Source of the DNA: Phoebastria nigripes
Taxonomy: Eukaryota; Chordata; Aves; Procellariiformes; Diomedeidae
Direction of reading: 5' to 3'
Assembly: GCA_035582835.1 (NCBI GenBank)
Contig: JAYKAV010002765.1
Coordinates: forward strand, 105,478 to 169,477
Length of the DNA stretch: 64,000 nucleotides
This document shows, one piece after another, positions 38,701 through 50,077 of this stretch. The notes beneath the pieces were generated by a model, which ran no database searches, was not told where the DNA came from, and was given only the letters and a program-made list of their open reading frames with translations. The first letter of the stretch is position 1. Every line of letters begins with the position of its first letter. The position numbers were made by a program, and so were the translations under genes.

Positions 38701-41700
38701 TCTTACTGCCACTTAACAGTAAGGGTTGCCCAGTGATTCAAGTCACGTAAATCATCCTTGAGAGATATGCCCGCCTCTCCACTGGAGAGAGGGAAGCACA
38801 GATGATTAATATCAACTGGCGATCTATCTTTTTGGTAGATTAACTTCAGTGAGATGAATCTCATCTTCAGTCTTGATGTCTTTGCTCTCCCAAAAGGTAC
38901 AGTATCTTCCCTCTGCACTCTTATTTGAGAAATTACATTAAAGGCTGGGAGACATCCAGACGCGACGCTAATGGCAGTTGCAAAGTGCCTGTGATAAAAA
39001 GTAGGCTAAGGATAGAAAGCCTGCAATGCTTTCTGTGCTTGCTATGTTTGTCTGTCTGTGCCTCTACAAAGCAAATATACACCAATTTACGTCAGCCAAA
39101 AACTTCACCCATGTCACTGCCATTACAGTGACCTGCAGTCTGTTTCAGCCTCAGAGGGTTTTTATAGCTCAGGCAAAGCTGTAAAGAACCTGTGCCACCC
39201 TTCCCAAGAGTGCTGGGCAAGAAGGCCAGAGCAAAGGGTTAACTGGGAAACGTGACAGTGAGGGACATGGCAGCAGCAGATGGCGAGGGGGAATGCTGTA
39301 GCACTGTTAGGAAATGAAACTCTTTTCCTAGTGACTATGTCGATATTGTTAAGTAGCGCTAATAGTACGTCACTTGCTAAATGGCTTCTGGGACTGGGGA
39401 AGAAAGAATTCACATCATTAAATAGCAACAGGCAGAAAACCAAACAGCAAAATGTTAAGGGGGGGTAATGAGAACACCCACTGTGCTGAATACCTCCTAC
39501 TGACATCCAAGAGGATGCTTTAGGGTCACGAGAAGGAGAACAAGGCTCTTGAACAGTTAAGTGATACACATTCCAGTTAGCAGAAAAATCCTATTTTATA
39601 ACCCAAACGATTCACATGAAGGAAAAACAACATGTCTGTTACCAGTCACTGATACTTTAAAAATGATAGCTTGCTTAAGTAGCATCACATAAAATCCATC
39701 ACTTAGCAATAACATTGCTCTGTTTCTTTGAGAATCAAGTGTCCATCATTTTTTCACGGTCAGCTAGAGAAGTGTAACAGTTCCTGCTACCTCATTGGGA
39801 AATGAGGCTTGGCACAGAGATTTGAAAGCGTAGCTGAATCTTCTAGTAGCCATTTTCCAGAAATGAGGAAACCTCAGCAGTGGCTTTAACAGATGTGCTG
39901 TGTCTTGGCCCTGGCCTCACCGCACACCTCTCTGGGAATGGGATGCTGAGAGGTGAAATGTCATGCCAGCTCAGATGTTGTTTTGTAAAATCCCTGGTTT
40001 TACTTCAGAATATCTAATTTTTCAGGGTTTCTTTTAGGTTAAATTTTAGATAGCATATTTTTACATGATGGCATATTCTGAATACATAATGGAAAATTAT
40101 TATTTCCTTCTGCCCTGGCAGCGTGTGATTGCTACAGTGCATATTTGTGTCTGAAAACCTTCTAGTTGCAATCACAAATCAATCTAACGCAGTTGCCAAA
40201 GATGGCAGCAATACACAGGTTTGCAAAAGCATCATAACCACATTTTAATTCTTAAGCTCTTTTTAAAGCAATGTTTTGCCCTAAAGAGATACCCCACATG
40301 ACCAATATTCTCCCCACACTAAGTCTCACGTCTCACAGAAACATGCATATACAGATATTGTCCTCATCTAAAGCATGTACTGCTATATAAATGGAGACAT
40401 CCTTGCTACTATTTATTTACTGGTAATATCTGGAGAAGCAAGTTCTTCTGTCCACCGTTTGCCAGAATATCACCCTACTACTTACAATGTGAGGATTGGG
40501 TACACAGTGACAATCAGGACAGTTACTCCATGTTCACTGCAAATGGACTAGTTAAATTCATTAAACCCACACACAACCAGAATTAAAGGGCACCTAAGGC
40601 AATCTTCTTTAGTTTAATTGAATAGGTCTAATTCTGAAGAGGGAGGATCTATGCAAATGCTTTATGCAGTTAACTTCAAATTCTCATTTTAATTAAATTC
40701 AGATCCCTGCTTCACCCTGAAATCAGAGTCTCAGGTTGACAAGCTTAGGAAAAACAGCTGCTTATTTTCAAAATATAGTTGTCAAAATGCTCACCATACC
40801 AGTGGCAATGGAAAATTTTCACTCTAACTCGGAAGCATCACGATTTCACCTGTTATTTTTAATCTCGTTAAAACCTCTCTATCCTATCCTACATCAGTCT
40901 CCACTTTTCTTCCGATTCACGATATTCCTAAGACTGGTGTATTACTTCCTCTGCTGCTTTCCTGATTTATGCTAGGCTAGATGTAATGTCTTTGTCCTTT
41001 TGGATGAGATCACTGTTAAATATTGTTCCTTATCAGCTGTATCTCAGAAGCCGGAGGTGCGAGTTTCAACCTTTCTGTTGAACCACACTAAGAGTTGCCT
41101 TGACCAACAGCTGTCTAGATATTTGGGAAGGAACATCCAAAGATGACCAGAGCTGCAGCAGATACTTCACTTCTGAGTTTGCTCTTGGCTGTAGAAACTG
41201 GTTTGCCTCAACTAAGGTATTCCCAGGGGGAACCAAGCTCAGCTAGATCTTTATCCCTAAGCACAGCTACCCAACCACCTTGTATGAGAACATGTCTTGT
41301 GCAGACTGGAGCACCTCTTTGTGGAAAGTTATTCTGCTAAATCAGCTGGAAGAAACGGTGTAAATAACTGGCATGAAGGTAAGTGGGTTTACCCTCATTA
41401 TTTAACTCCCCTATTTCTGCATAGGTAGCATTCAAGATACTGTCGTGATAAAGATGCTGTGATTCCATTCCCACAATTTACATCTGCCTAGTGGCTCCTT
41501 GAAATAGCTTTTATTATTTCAAAGAATCCTACGGCTTTTAAACCATTATTCTCAACCACCTGATGTTGGATTTCATCGTCCAAGTGTGGAAGACTGAGAA
41601 CAAACAAAAGCCTTTTTATTGCTGACAAGTGATAAGTCTCAAATGGAAATAGAGGAGGAGTTTCTCATCCTACCCCTGGTCCCAAGAATTCCTCCTCTCT

Positions 41701-42416
41701 TTCCAGCCAATACCAGCAATGCTGCATCAAAGAAAAAAGCAAACTTTGTCAGTGTTGAACAGAAATGCAAACAACCTGTATGAAGAAGCTGCAAATCTAA
41801 GTCACATATAATTTAAATTGTGAATCTGTATACTCTAAATTGGAGGTGGTGGTGAATATCAGAAAAGCGGGCAGGGCAATCAAGCAGACGTGCTTTAAAC
41901 TATCTGGATGTGCCAGGAACAACCATTCAAGCAGCAGCACTAGCTGACCTTCCACATAACTAATACAACTGAGGCTAGCATCCTATTGTGGACACCATGC
42001 TGGGGAAACAGAAGATGCCTGGGTCCCGTTTACATACAGTTATAACTTTCATGCTTCCAGGAGCACATGCACATAAAAGGAAAAATACAAACAGAGGGAA
42101 CCGGAAAGGCGAGTATTTATCAATATGGAAAAACTCAGTAGGAGGCTATAAAACTAATCCTTAGTGTTATCATGAGTAGGAGCTATTCAAATCTGTTTAC
42201 AATTTCCAAAACTGGCAAAACAGAGGGCCTTTTCACACCATGTGTAGTTACACCGGGGAACTCAGAGAGAGTAGGAATTCCTTTAGAGATAAGAGCAACC
42301 TGCAGAGCTGTATCCGTTTAATATTAAACATGATTCTGGAAGGGCTTCAAACACCAAGCTTCTGAGTTTAAATTCTGTAATCATGTGTGAGAAGAAAGAG
42401 GTGCTGATTATCCCAC
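38701..42416. other. Non-coding stretch, no gene recognised
   Basis: No supported exon or repeat family. The 135-codon minus ORF at 39162-39569 has no domain and no good splice sites. A plus-strand GAAG|GTAAGT donor near 41378 is preceded by only about 90 open bases and a weak acceptor, so it was not called. Confidence 0.5.
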
Positions 42417-42554
42417 CTATTGGAGGGTTTCTTGCACAGCCTTCTGATATTTTTGGCACTGGTAACTTCAAAGCCAAACTACTGGATTTAACTGGACTTA
42501 TACCGTCTCCTGCTCTGATCCAGGCTGGCAATTCTTTTCTGGTGTCAAGTTCCT
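42417..42554 (-). CDS. Possible internal exon (minus strand)
   Basis: On the minus strand a very long T-rich tract ends in TTTTTTTCAATAG and is followed by 138 nt that end at AATAG|GTGGGA, a fair donor. Only one of three frames is open. It needs one upstream base, then encodes 45 residues beginning ELDTRKELPAWIRAGDG and ending KLPVPKISEGCARNPPI. The start phase fits the preferred donor of the candidate exon at 44514-44653. Its end phase (1) does not join directly to the terminal exon (phase 0), so at least one more exon would be needed. The acceptor tract is a near-homopolymer, which lowers its weight. The peptide matches no family I know. Confidence 0.22.
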
Positions 42555-44513
42555 CTATTGAAAAAAAGAAAAAGAAAAGAGAAAAAAAAAAAAAACAATC
42601 TGGGGAAAAAGGAAGGAACACTGCCTAGGGCATAATGTTTTAATGTCTCAAGGGACAGCTTTGCTCTGAAGATACAGGGAGATACCGCTGACTGGAAGCA
42701 AGCACACAGCTACACGGTCTCAGTGGAAGTTTCGGTTGTTCTTACACAGAGAGTAAGTGGCTCTCCACATGCCAGAGGATAAAGAGGAAAAGAAGAGTAA
42801 CACAAGCTGGTTGTAATGACACTTCATATCTGCAAGAGGAAAGGACATTCCCACCATAAATAGAAAAGTCAAATGATGACGTGTAAGCAGAACACCACAG
42901 AGCAGAGCTCGAGAGTGGGTGTACAGGAAAAACTGAACAAAGCCTAATCCCATTTCTCAAAGTGAAAAAGGGCTGCACAAGCCCCTCCTCCACCGTCATC
43001 TTTGCAGCTGTGTTCATCTCTGACAAAATGTCGATGCCTCATTATCAATTTACTGTTGTGGCCAAGGTATCTAGGTAGCAGAGAAAGGGGCTGAGGTTCA
43101 TGTTCTTTTGATTTTCCTTCTGCTCCCTCTCCCTTAGCCTAACAAGATGCTTAGGCTATTCCCAGGGGGGAAGGATGGAATTGGCAGCCATTCACAGTAA
43201 TGGAAGCAACAAAACAATTTCAAAACTAGAAATAATTCCAGATAAAAAATTGTTTAAATCACTAGACTTCAGGCGTGGGCAAAAGCAGTGATTTTGTAAA
43301 TGACTGTATCCTTCAGTATTGAGTAATAAGAATGCTTCTCACAAAGACTAAAAGAATTTCAAGGGGCAGGTTTTAGGGGCTAGATCTAGAAGGATGCAAT
43401 ATTTTGGACATCATCTTATTCCTCTAGAGAAAAAAATAATTACATACAAATTCCTCTATGTTGCATATGCTGACCACTGTTCAAACCAAAACCCAGTAGC
43501 AATAAAAAAAATCTTGCACCTAGCTCCGATCCCTGCTACACAGCCCATGAAAAATTAATTGGCTGAGGTTTAACTAAACCACACTGAGAGGTATAATATA
43601 GCTTAGCTCTATTTCATCAGAGAAATTACTTGCTATTCCATGCAGACTCAAAAGCTTTCAAACTATACATCTGATGTATTCTACACAATGATGGTTGTAC
43701 TACAAAGACAGGTTTGGATACATTTACCTATTGAGGGAAGCAATCGCTACCATTGCTGTACCTAATGATATGATATAAATGCCTCTTTTTCAGCACCTTT
43801 GAGACAGCCTCCTGGAATCTATCCTCAAATATTATAACATAAGAGTTAGGTCAGTCACCTCGTCATGATGCAAACCCACTGGAAAAAAATTATTCTATGA
43901 TGATTTCCAGAGAATAATTCTCCCATGGAAAATCCTCACAGGCATCCAATAGAAAGCCTTAGAAGGGACATTAAAACAATTTAATAGTCTCAACTTATTC
44001 CATAATGATTATTTTCCTTGAGTTTATATATGCTACCAAACTCCCTGAAAAAACAGAGGAGAGAGAAAACTGGTAACGATGTATGCAATTTTATTTCAGC
44101 TATACGTCATTTTCGTCCAACATTTTTTTCCTATTTATTTTTTTCTTTCCCTTTCATCCTCATGTTGCATTACATTCTCACAAACAAAAAAAGGGGGAGG
44201 GGGCACTGAGGTACGCTAACAGAATATCTGAGGTATATCTCTCATGTCTTACTTAAGGCTATTTTTCTAAACATTTTTGCTTGCTTACTTGGCACCTAGT
44301 TCAAGACACACAAGAAGCCTGAGAGTCAACAAAAACAATGTATTCCAGTTGAGATGGACAAAAAAAGGAGAAAAAGCTGGCACAGTGTTAGCCTTTTTGA
44401 TGTCTGGAGACCTTAAGGGTAGCGGCCGGCACGGAGGTCAAGTAAACCATACAGAGCAGCTTCTAGGAAGAAAGGAGGACTGCCAAATGTTATCCCGACT
44501 GTGTACACTTCAC

Positions 44514-44653
44514 TTGATAGAACACCAACATCTGGCAGGCTGCTATACTTCTTGATCCCATCAGGCATATCAGGCTCAACATATGGCTCAAACAACCTAT
44601 AGACTGCACATCCTCCTCCACTTACTCTGTAATGCTTCAATAGTGGTTTATAC
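44514..44653 (-). CDS. Possible internal exon (minus strand)
   Basis: On the minus strand, TTTTCTTCTTCAG precedes an ORF that is open to a TAA at 44413. Its composition is protein-like: KPLLKHYRVSGGGCAVYRLF, then EPYVEPDMPDGIKKYSSLPD. Of several GT sites, TCAA|GTGAAG at 44514 is the best donor and gives a 140-nt exon, phase 2 in and phase 1 out; the other two frames are closed near the acceptor. If read through to 44413 it would instead be a terminal exon with 79 residues. No domain was recognised. It lies 12 kb upstream of the confident terminal exon on the same strand, as expected for a large-intron gene. Confidence 0.35.
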
Positions 44654-45390
44654 CTGAAGAAGAAAACACATGAATTTGCTTAAAAATTAATCCTATTCTT
44701 TTGCATTTCTGTCTCATGAGTGAGCTAATCACACAATACGCAAGAGAATAAAAATTAGAAGGTGAAAAAATGTTGACAATTTGCTAATTTCTAGTATTTG
44801 AAGAGTAGTATTCATTGTGTTAAGAAAAGTTTCTTCCAACGTAACTATTTGTTGAATATCATGAAGAGACTAAAAGCTCGATCACGTGTAAATCTTGAGT
44901 GCTTAAGAACTCAGTGCCGCCAGGCAACTATTTCAACCGTCTTCTAGGATTTACTGTTCCCACAGCAGAGCCCGAGGAAGAGAAGTAACATGTGCTTCTC
45001 ATCCACTTTGGTGCAAAGTCAGCAGGCGTAACGTGAACACATTTCACAGATGGCTTAAAATAAGCCTGGATTCGCTTTGCTTTGAAGTAAAAGAGGAGCA
45101 CTCATACGGGACATTTCACTGGCTCTTTTTGGGGGGCAGAAACCTTCATCAAAGTGTGAGAACAGCCATCATCAGAGCCAAATATTCCATATGTTCTCCA
45201 AACCCGGATTCTTACAGCCTAGGTTTTGCTTATGTACTAAGACCATCAAGGGATGATTAAGTGTGGCTGAACTAGACAGCAGCTGATGACATCTTTATCA
45301 CGCCAAACAAAAACAGAACAGCCAAACCCTCTGTGTTTGCGTGCTTATGTTTAAGATTGTTCAAACAGTTCAGAGCACGTTACAGAAAAA

Positions 45391-45517
45391 TATAATAAAT
45401 TATACATTGATTCTTTCTCTCTAGATAAGCATGTCTATCTATGTGTAGGCAAAATAGCACTCCTTAGTGGCTGACATATGCACAGGATGGGCACAAATCA
45501 ATGTATAATTTATTATA
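45391..45517. repeat. Perfect 22-bp inverted repeat, 83-bp spacer
   Basis: The left arm (45391-45412) and right arm (45496-45517) are exact reverse complements over 22 bases (left arm TATAATAAATTATACATTGA plus TT). The 83-bp spacer is not AT-extreme and contains no ORF of note. No flanking target duplication was seen. It could be a foldback/MITE remnant, a hairpin RNA precursor or the scar of replication template switching. Confidence 0.9.
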
Positions 45518-45904
45518 CTTCTATTTGCAATTTGATATTTGTGCTTTGAACTCTTGCAGTTGGTGGGGCTGCACAGGATAATTAAAGACATGAATATGCA
45601 ACAGCTTTCCTCAGGAATGAATTTTTTCCTATCCAAAAGTGATTTCTGTAAAAGCTTGTTCAGTTATTCTTGTGTTATGGAAGGCTGAGCAGGGAACAAA
45701 GAAAATAAAGTCAAAATGTATTGTATTTGCATTTTTGCCCCATTTTATTCAGTGGAATCTGAACTATGGAATCACTACTGGCCTGGAAAGCTGGAACAGT
45801 TCAGAGAAGGAGCAATTTCGTGGCTTCCTATGCCTTATAGAAGATGCAAGTTTGCACTCCCCAGGTCTTAGGATCTTAGGGTCTTTGGAGCAAGGTTTTG
45901 AAAG

Positions 45905-45928
45905 TACAAGTGTCTTAAGACACTTGTA
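45905..45928. repeat. Perfect 24-bp palindrome
   Basis: Twelve-base arms with no spacer, centred on CTTAAG (45914-45919); the left half reads TACAAGTGTCTT. This is the longest perfect spacerless palindrome noticed in the window. It is about 390 bp from the 22-bp inverted repeat. Confidence 0.9.
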
Positions 45929-46154
45929 ATAAACGGGAGAGAAATGTTATTGTCCCTGAGCTTGATAGCTGTCCCTAAGTCTGACACACAATTCAGGTGC
46001 AGAAAAAAAAACCACCACCAGAACATTGCACCAGTTGAAAAGTCTTTCACGTAAAGGGTATCGAAAAGTAATCAGCAAATGGGCTGGCTCCAAGGTCAAG
46101 CAGGGTTTCTCCAGAGCCTTCCAGCCAAAGTAAATATACAGACTTTTTCAAACA

Positions 46155-46180
46155 TGAAGTTCAGAGCCCTCTGAACTTCA
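46155..46180. repeat. Perfect 12-bp hairpin, 2-nt spacer
   Basis: TGAAGTTCAGAG (46155-46166) and CTCTGAACTTCA (46169-46180) are exact reverse complements separated by CC. It is the third perfect inverted repeat within 800 bp. Confidence 0.9.
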
Positions 46181-49100
46181 GATGGTCAAAGCAACAAAAG
46201 AGCTAAGGGAGACCTTGGTGCTTTAAGAGACAAGGTTCAGACTGAAGCAAGACAAGTACACGCACATACCCTTAGATTTATACTCACTTGTACATGCACA
46301 TACGTGACTACATGCACAAATTTGTGGTGGTATCTTACACCTACAGATGGGATTTTAAAATAATCAATCTGGCCAAAAGATTGAGAATAAACTTCAACTA
46401 CTGGAACGCAGAAAGTAAGCTAAAATATTAGGTAAGTGAACTGCACCAAAAGCCAAAACGCTGTTTTGTTAACCCCTTAGTACAAGTCCTACAAAAACAG
46501 TTGCAAAAAATGCCTGGCAGAAGTGTAACACTCTCAGCTACAGGAGACCTTAGCACATGCATGGCGGTGCAGTTCCCAACACAATTGAGGAGCTGGGTTC
46601 TTCAGTCCAAAGCTTACATACTTAGGTAAATAATGAACTCACTGATCTAGATTATAATACTTTTACCCATGTGGAGGTTTTATTTATGACCCCACTGAAA
46701 CCAATTTAAGTAAAATACCATAGTCTCATTTTTTCATGGCATCAATGAGTGTACGGTAGAAAGATCAAATGATGAAGGAGATAAAAATTGGCGAGGTCCC
46801 AAAGATTCTCACCGAGGAGCCACTGGTTCTGATACAGGCGCAGCTCAGTTAAAAATGGAGGTTTGGGATACCCCTGCACCATTTAGACCAGCCTTTGAAC
46901 TCAGATGCACTGCCTAATAAGGGAGACCTCTTAAAGAAAGGTAACAGGCAAAGGAAATTTGATCTGAGCTAACCCTAAAACATTCTGGAGGTTGTTGCTT
47001 CCTGGGGAGAAAGAGGGCTCTCCCTCACCCCAGCAGCCTGACAGCTATCCATCTACCCACAGAGGGACTTACCCCAACCATGCTGAAGTCTTCAGAACTG
47101 CAGCTCAAGCTTTTTTCAAGCTGAGCATCACTCGTCAAAAATCCAACACAGGAATATTAATAAGCAGCATGGGAGTCTTTCAGTAACAGCAGTGCAAATA
47201 TCTAGTACTTGTAAAAATGCAAGCATCCCTCTTATCTTTAATCACCTATATTTTGAAATGCTGAAGATCTTCATTTCAAAAATATCTCCAAGAGACTTAT
47301 GCATCCCACACCACAATTCTGTGTCTTGCATGAATAAATCTGTAACACAATGAGGTACGGAGAGCTCAGGAAGAAAAGTCACAAACAAAAATGGTTACAA
47401 CACATGCCCCAAGAAACAGTTAAAGCCATCAACAAAAAAACACAGAGAGAGGTTCACTCCATCTGGTTTGCACCCTCAGAAGCAGTCTCCTTAAAAACAT
47501 TCTCAAACTCACCATCCAGTCAAAAGGAGACAAACAGGAATTTAAACTGGACATCAGGATCTCCCTTGGGAAGACACCTATTGCTTTCTGTTGGCAATAT
47601 AGAGGAATGTAAATACTTAATCTTGAGGGAGTGCACATATTGCTCATTTGCAACTTTATATGAGAAACTTTTACCTTGCCAGGTGCTGATAGAAACTTAT
47701 TTCCTACTATCATTATTACATTTAAGGCTTTAGAGTTGCAGAAAAAAAGTAGCAGATGCACATACATCTAAAATTATCTACGTAGACCCATCTTAAAGGT
47801 AATTAAACAAATAAACTAATATTACAAGAAATGCAAGAGGAGAAGGGAAAGATTTTTCAAAAGAAATTATCATTTTTTTAAAGCAATTCTGCATTTTGTC
47901 ATTTTGAAAGTGCCCTGCAAATCACGAGTCCTTTTTTAATATGAATTGTATATAATTGTAATACAAATAATACAATTGTACACTGAAAGCATAGTCAAAG
48001 GGATAAAAGCAAATAGATGACCATAATAAACAGATTATGACCATGTTCACCCAAGTTAAAATGAGGTCAAGTTAGAAAGTTTAAAACATTCCAAATAAAA
48101 CAATGTTTTCTACGTATTTGTTGGTTAGCCTGAACTCAAGACAACCTTTTATGCAAAGTTTCTCCAAGGCCTAAGTAAGATCTTTCCACTCCATAAAAGC
48201 ACGGATGCTGCTCTGATTGCTTTCCTCCTAGCACATTCAATACCTGATCCAGTTCTCCCTTGAAAATAAATTGGAAACCATGCCATATTACCATAATACA
48301 TTCCCTGACTGGAGAGACTGTACAAAATCAGTCTCTGCATTACATCCTTAAAGGAGAACATAATTCCTTTCATCTGTGGTTTACCATTACTTGAAGTTCC
48401 TCTAGGTTAAGGAAAGACATTATTTATTTATTGGCAAGTACATAGAATTAATTACAGAATAAAAACACATTTAATCCACCCTGTTGCTCAAACAGCATCA
48501 CAGAAATATAACTGATAAAATGCAGTACATTGATGCAAGAGGACTGCCCAGCTTAGAGATTCACCACCAGCTACACAAGAATAAGCTCCAGCTCAGTTCA
48601 GGAACAAGTGACCTAGAGAAGTAGGAAATCATAAAATATTTAAAAAATCTTCCAGGCTTGGCTTGTGTGGGAAACTTGCAAATCTCCCTTGAACCTTTTA
48701 TTTCCAGATTGCTGGTATGAATTCAAGTTAAGTCAGCGAAACAAATACACCAAATTTAAGAGATGAATATGACATGGTTTCAGCCCAATTCCAAACCACG
48801 CCCTGCTACAGTACAATCGAGAGGGCTTGTAGAAGCCAGTGGAAAATCTCTACTGGCTTCAAAGCAGAAACACTAGAGACCATAGACAGCCACCCAACTG
48901 GAAAAGCATAGTTTGAGACATATTGGGTGCCATGGGCAAGCAGGCTGGTGCTCATCAAGAAACTCTTATTTGCATCCTTGCTATTGCCTGAGTCAGTACC
49001 TTCAGAAACTTAACATTTCTCTGTGCTTTTTTCATCTCTTCTTTTTGTTTGTTCTTACTTCTTCAAAAAAGTTCAGGGTTGAGCTCCACTACGGTTTCAC

Positions 49101-49454
49101 TTAGTTTTCGTTTACACAAAGCCTGCCACAGTGAGGTCCCAGTCTTGCCTAGGCACTTCAACTACAGTGTAGTTAATTTACAGCTATAACTAGTAATTGG
49201 AATTATCAGTGGCTCTTTATACCAAGAGCCAATACAGTGTAAGCAACCAACTGCTGTCAGATATCCTTTATCCATGCATGGCATATCCATGTCTGCTATA
49301 TGCATAAGAAAATCAAAGCAGTGGATTCACTGAACCCAGCTCTCCTCTTTGCATTAGTTTTATATTGACATTTACTGCAATAATATAATATCAGTTTGGG
49401 GGAATTACAGGCAAAAAAATCATACCTGTCATTTTTTCACCTCATTTATGTTAG
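46181..49454. other. Non-coding stretch, no gene recognised
   Basis: ORFs of 127 codons (plus, 47350-47733) and 112 codons (minus, 47429-47767) overlap each other on opposite strands, and neither has splice sites or a known motif. An AT-rich quasi-palindromic segment with ATTGTAT/ATACAAT lies near 47945-47980. A 9-bp inverted repeat (GAAGCCAGT / ACTGGCTTC) is at 48832-48860. Confidence 0.5.
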
Positions 49455-49613
49455 GAAACACAGCAGCGTAGAGTCTGGCCATTCAGAACAACCTGAAACC
49501 AGAAAGGATTCCCTTTGGGAAAATCTTGAAGACATTCAAGATGGTAGAGTTTCATTATCCCAAAGTGAATCTCTGAACGAACCTGTTTGGCCCAGCAGTG
49601 ATACAAAACACAG
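49455..49613 (+). CDS. Possible internal exon (plus strand)
   Basis: A good acceptor (pyrimidine-rich, ending CTCATTTATGTTAG) precedes 159 open nucleotides that end at ACACAG|GTACAT. The exon is symmetric in phase (phase 2 in, phase 2 out). The peptide is hydrophilic and Ser/Glu-rich, beginning KHSSVESGHSEQPETRKDSL and including LEDIQDGRVSLSQSESLNEP. This resembles the disordered phosphorylated regions of cytoskeletal or signalling proteins, but no family is recognised. The frame stays open for another 96 nt beyond the donor. It would be on the opposite strand from the 32.7-kb exon, so either two genes overlap or one of the minor calls is wrong. Confidence 0.28.
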
Positions 49614-50045
49614 GTACATGAAACACACATACAATGACAAAAAGCAGCAAGTCAAACTCCTCAGAAGGACCACAAGAAATGTGACTGCGATCCCTAAGAA
49701 GAAGGACTGAGTCACAGTAAATAAAAAAGCAAATGCAGCATGGTTAAACTTTAATTATATTTGGCTCCCTCAAAACAGATGCTCGCAGACAGATTTCTGT
49801 TTCACCCACTAATGACTGTCATACACAATCATGTCACTGATTTCAGAGCGCTGCAGGTTTTATACGCTTGCAGGCAAAACTGATAAGACACAACTAAAGA
49901 ATGTTCACAAAATCCAACACCCTGCTTAGTCCAACACAGATATCCAGACACTGCGATGGAGATAAGAGAAGCAGACTGTGCCATGCCATTTCAGGAAGAG
50001 GAATAATCGTCAGACCGTGCTGGTGCCTGTTACATGTTCTGCATG

Positions 50046-50077
50046 TAGAATCATAGAATCATAGAATCATTAAGGTA
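50046..50077 (-). mobile_element. CR1 3'-tail fragment
   Basis: Three tandem TAGAATCA/ATAGAATC units followed by ATTAAGGT are the reverse complement of the ATTCTATG-type tail and adjoining terminal bases of avian CR1. Similarity fades within 30 bp, so this is an extremely 5'-truncated or decayed copy. Confidence 0.5.

Noticed and set aside
41290..41377. Plus-strand segment before GAAG|GTAAGT
   Set aside because: Good donor, but the open frame is short and no adequate acceptor precedes it.
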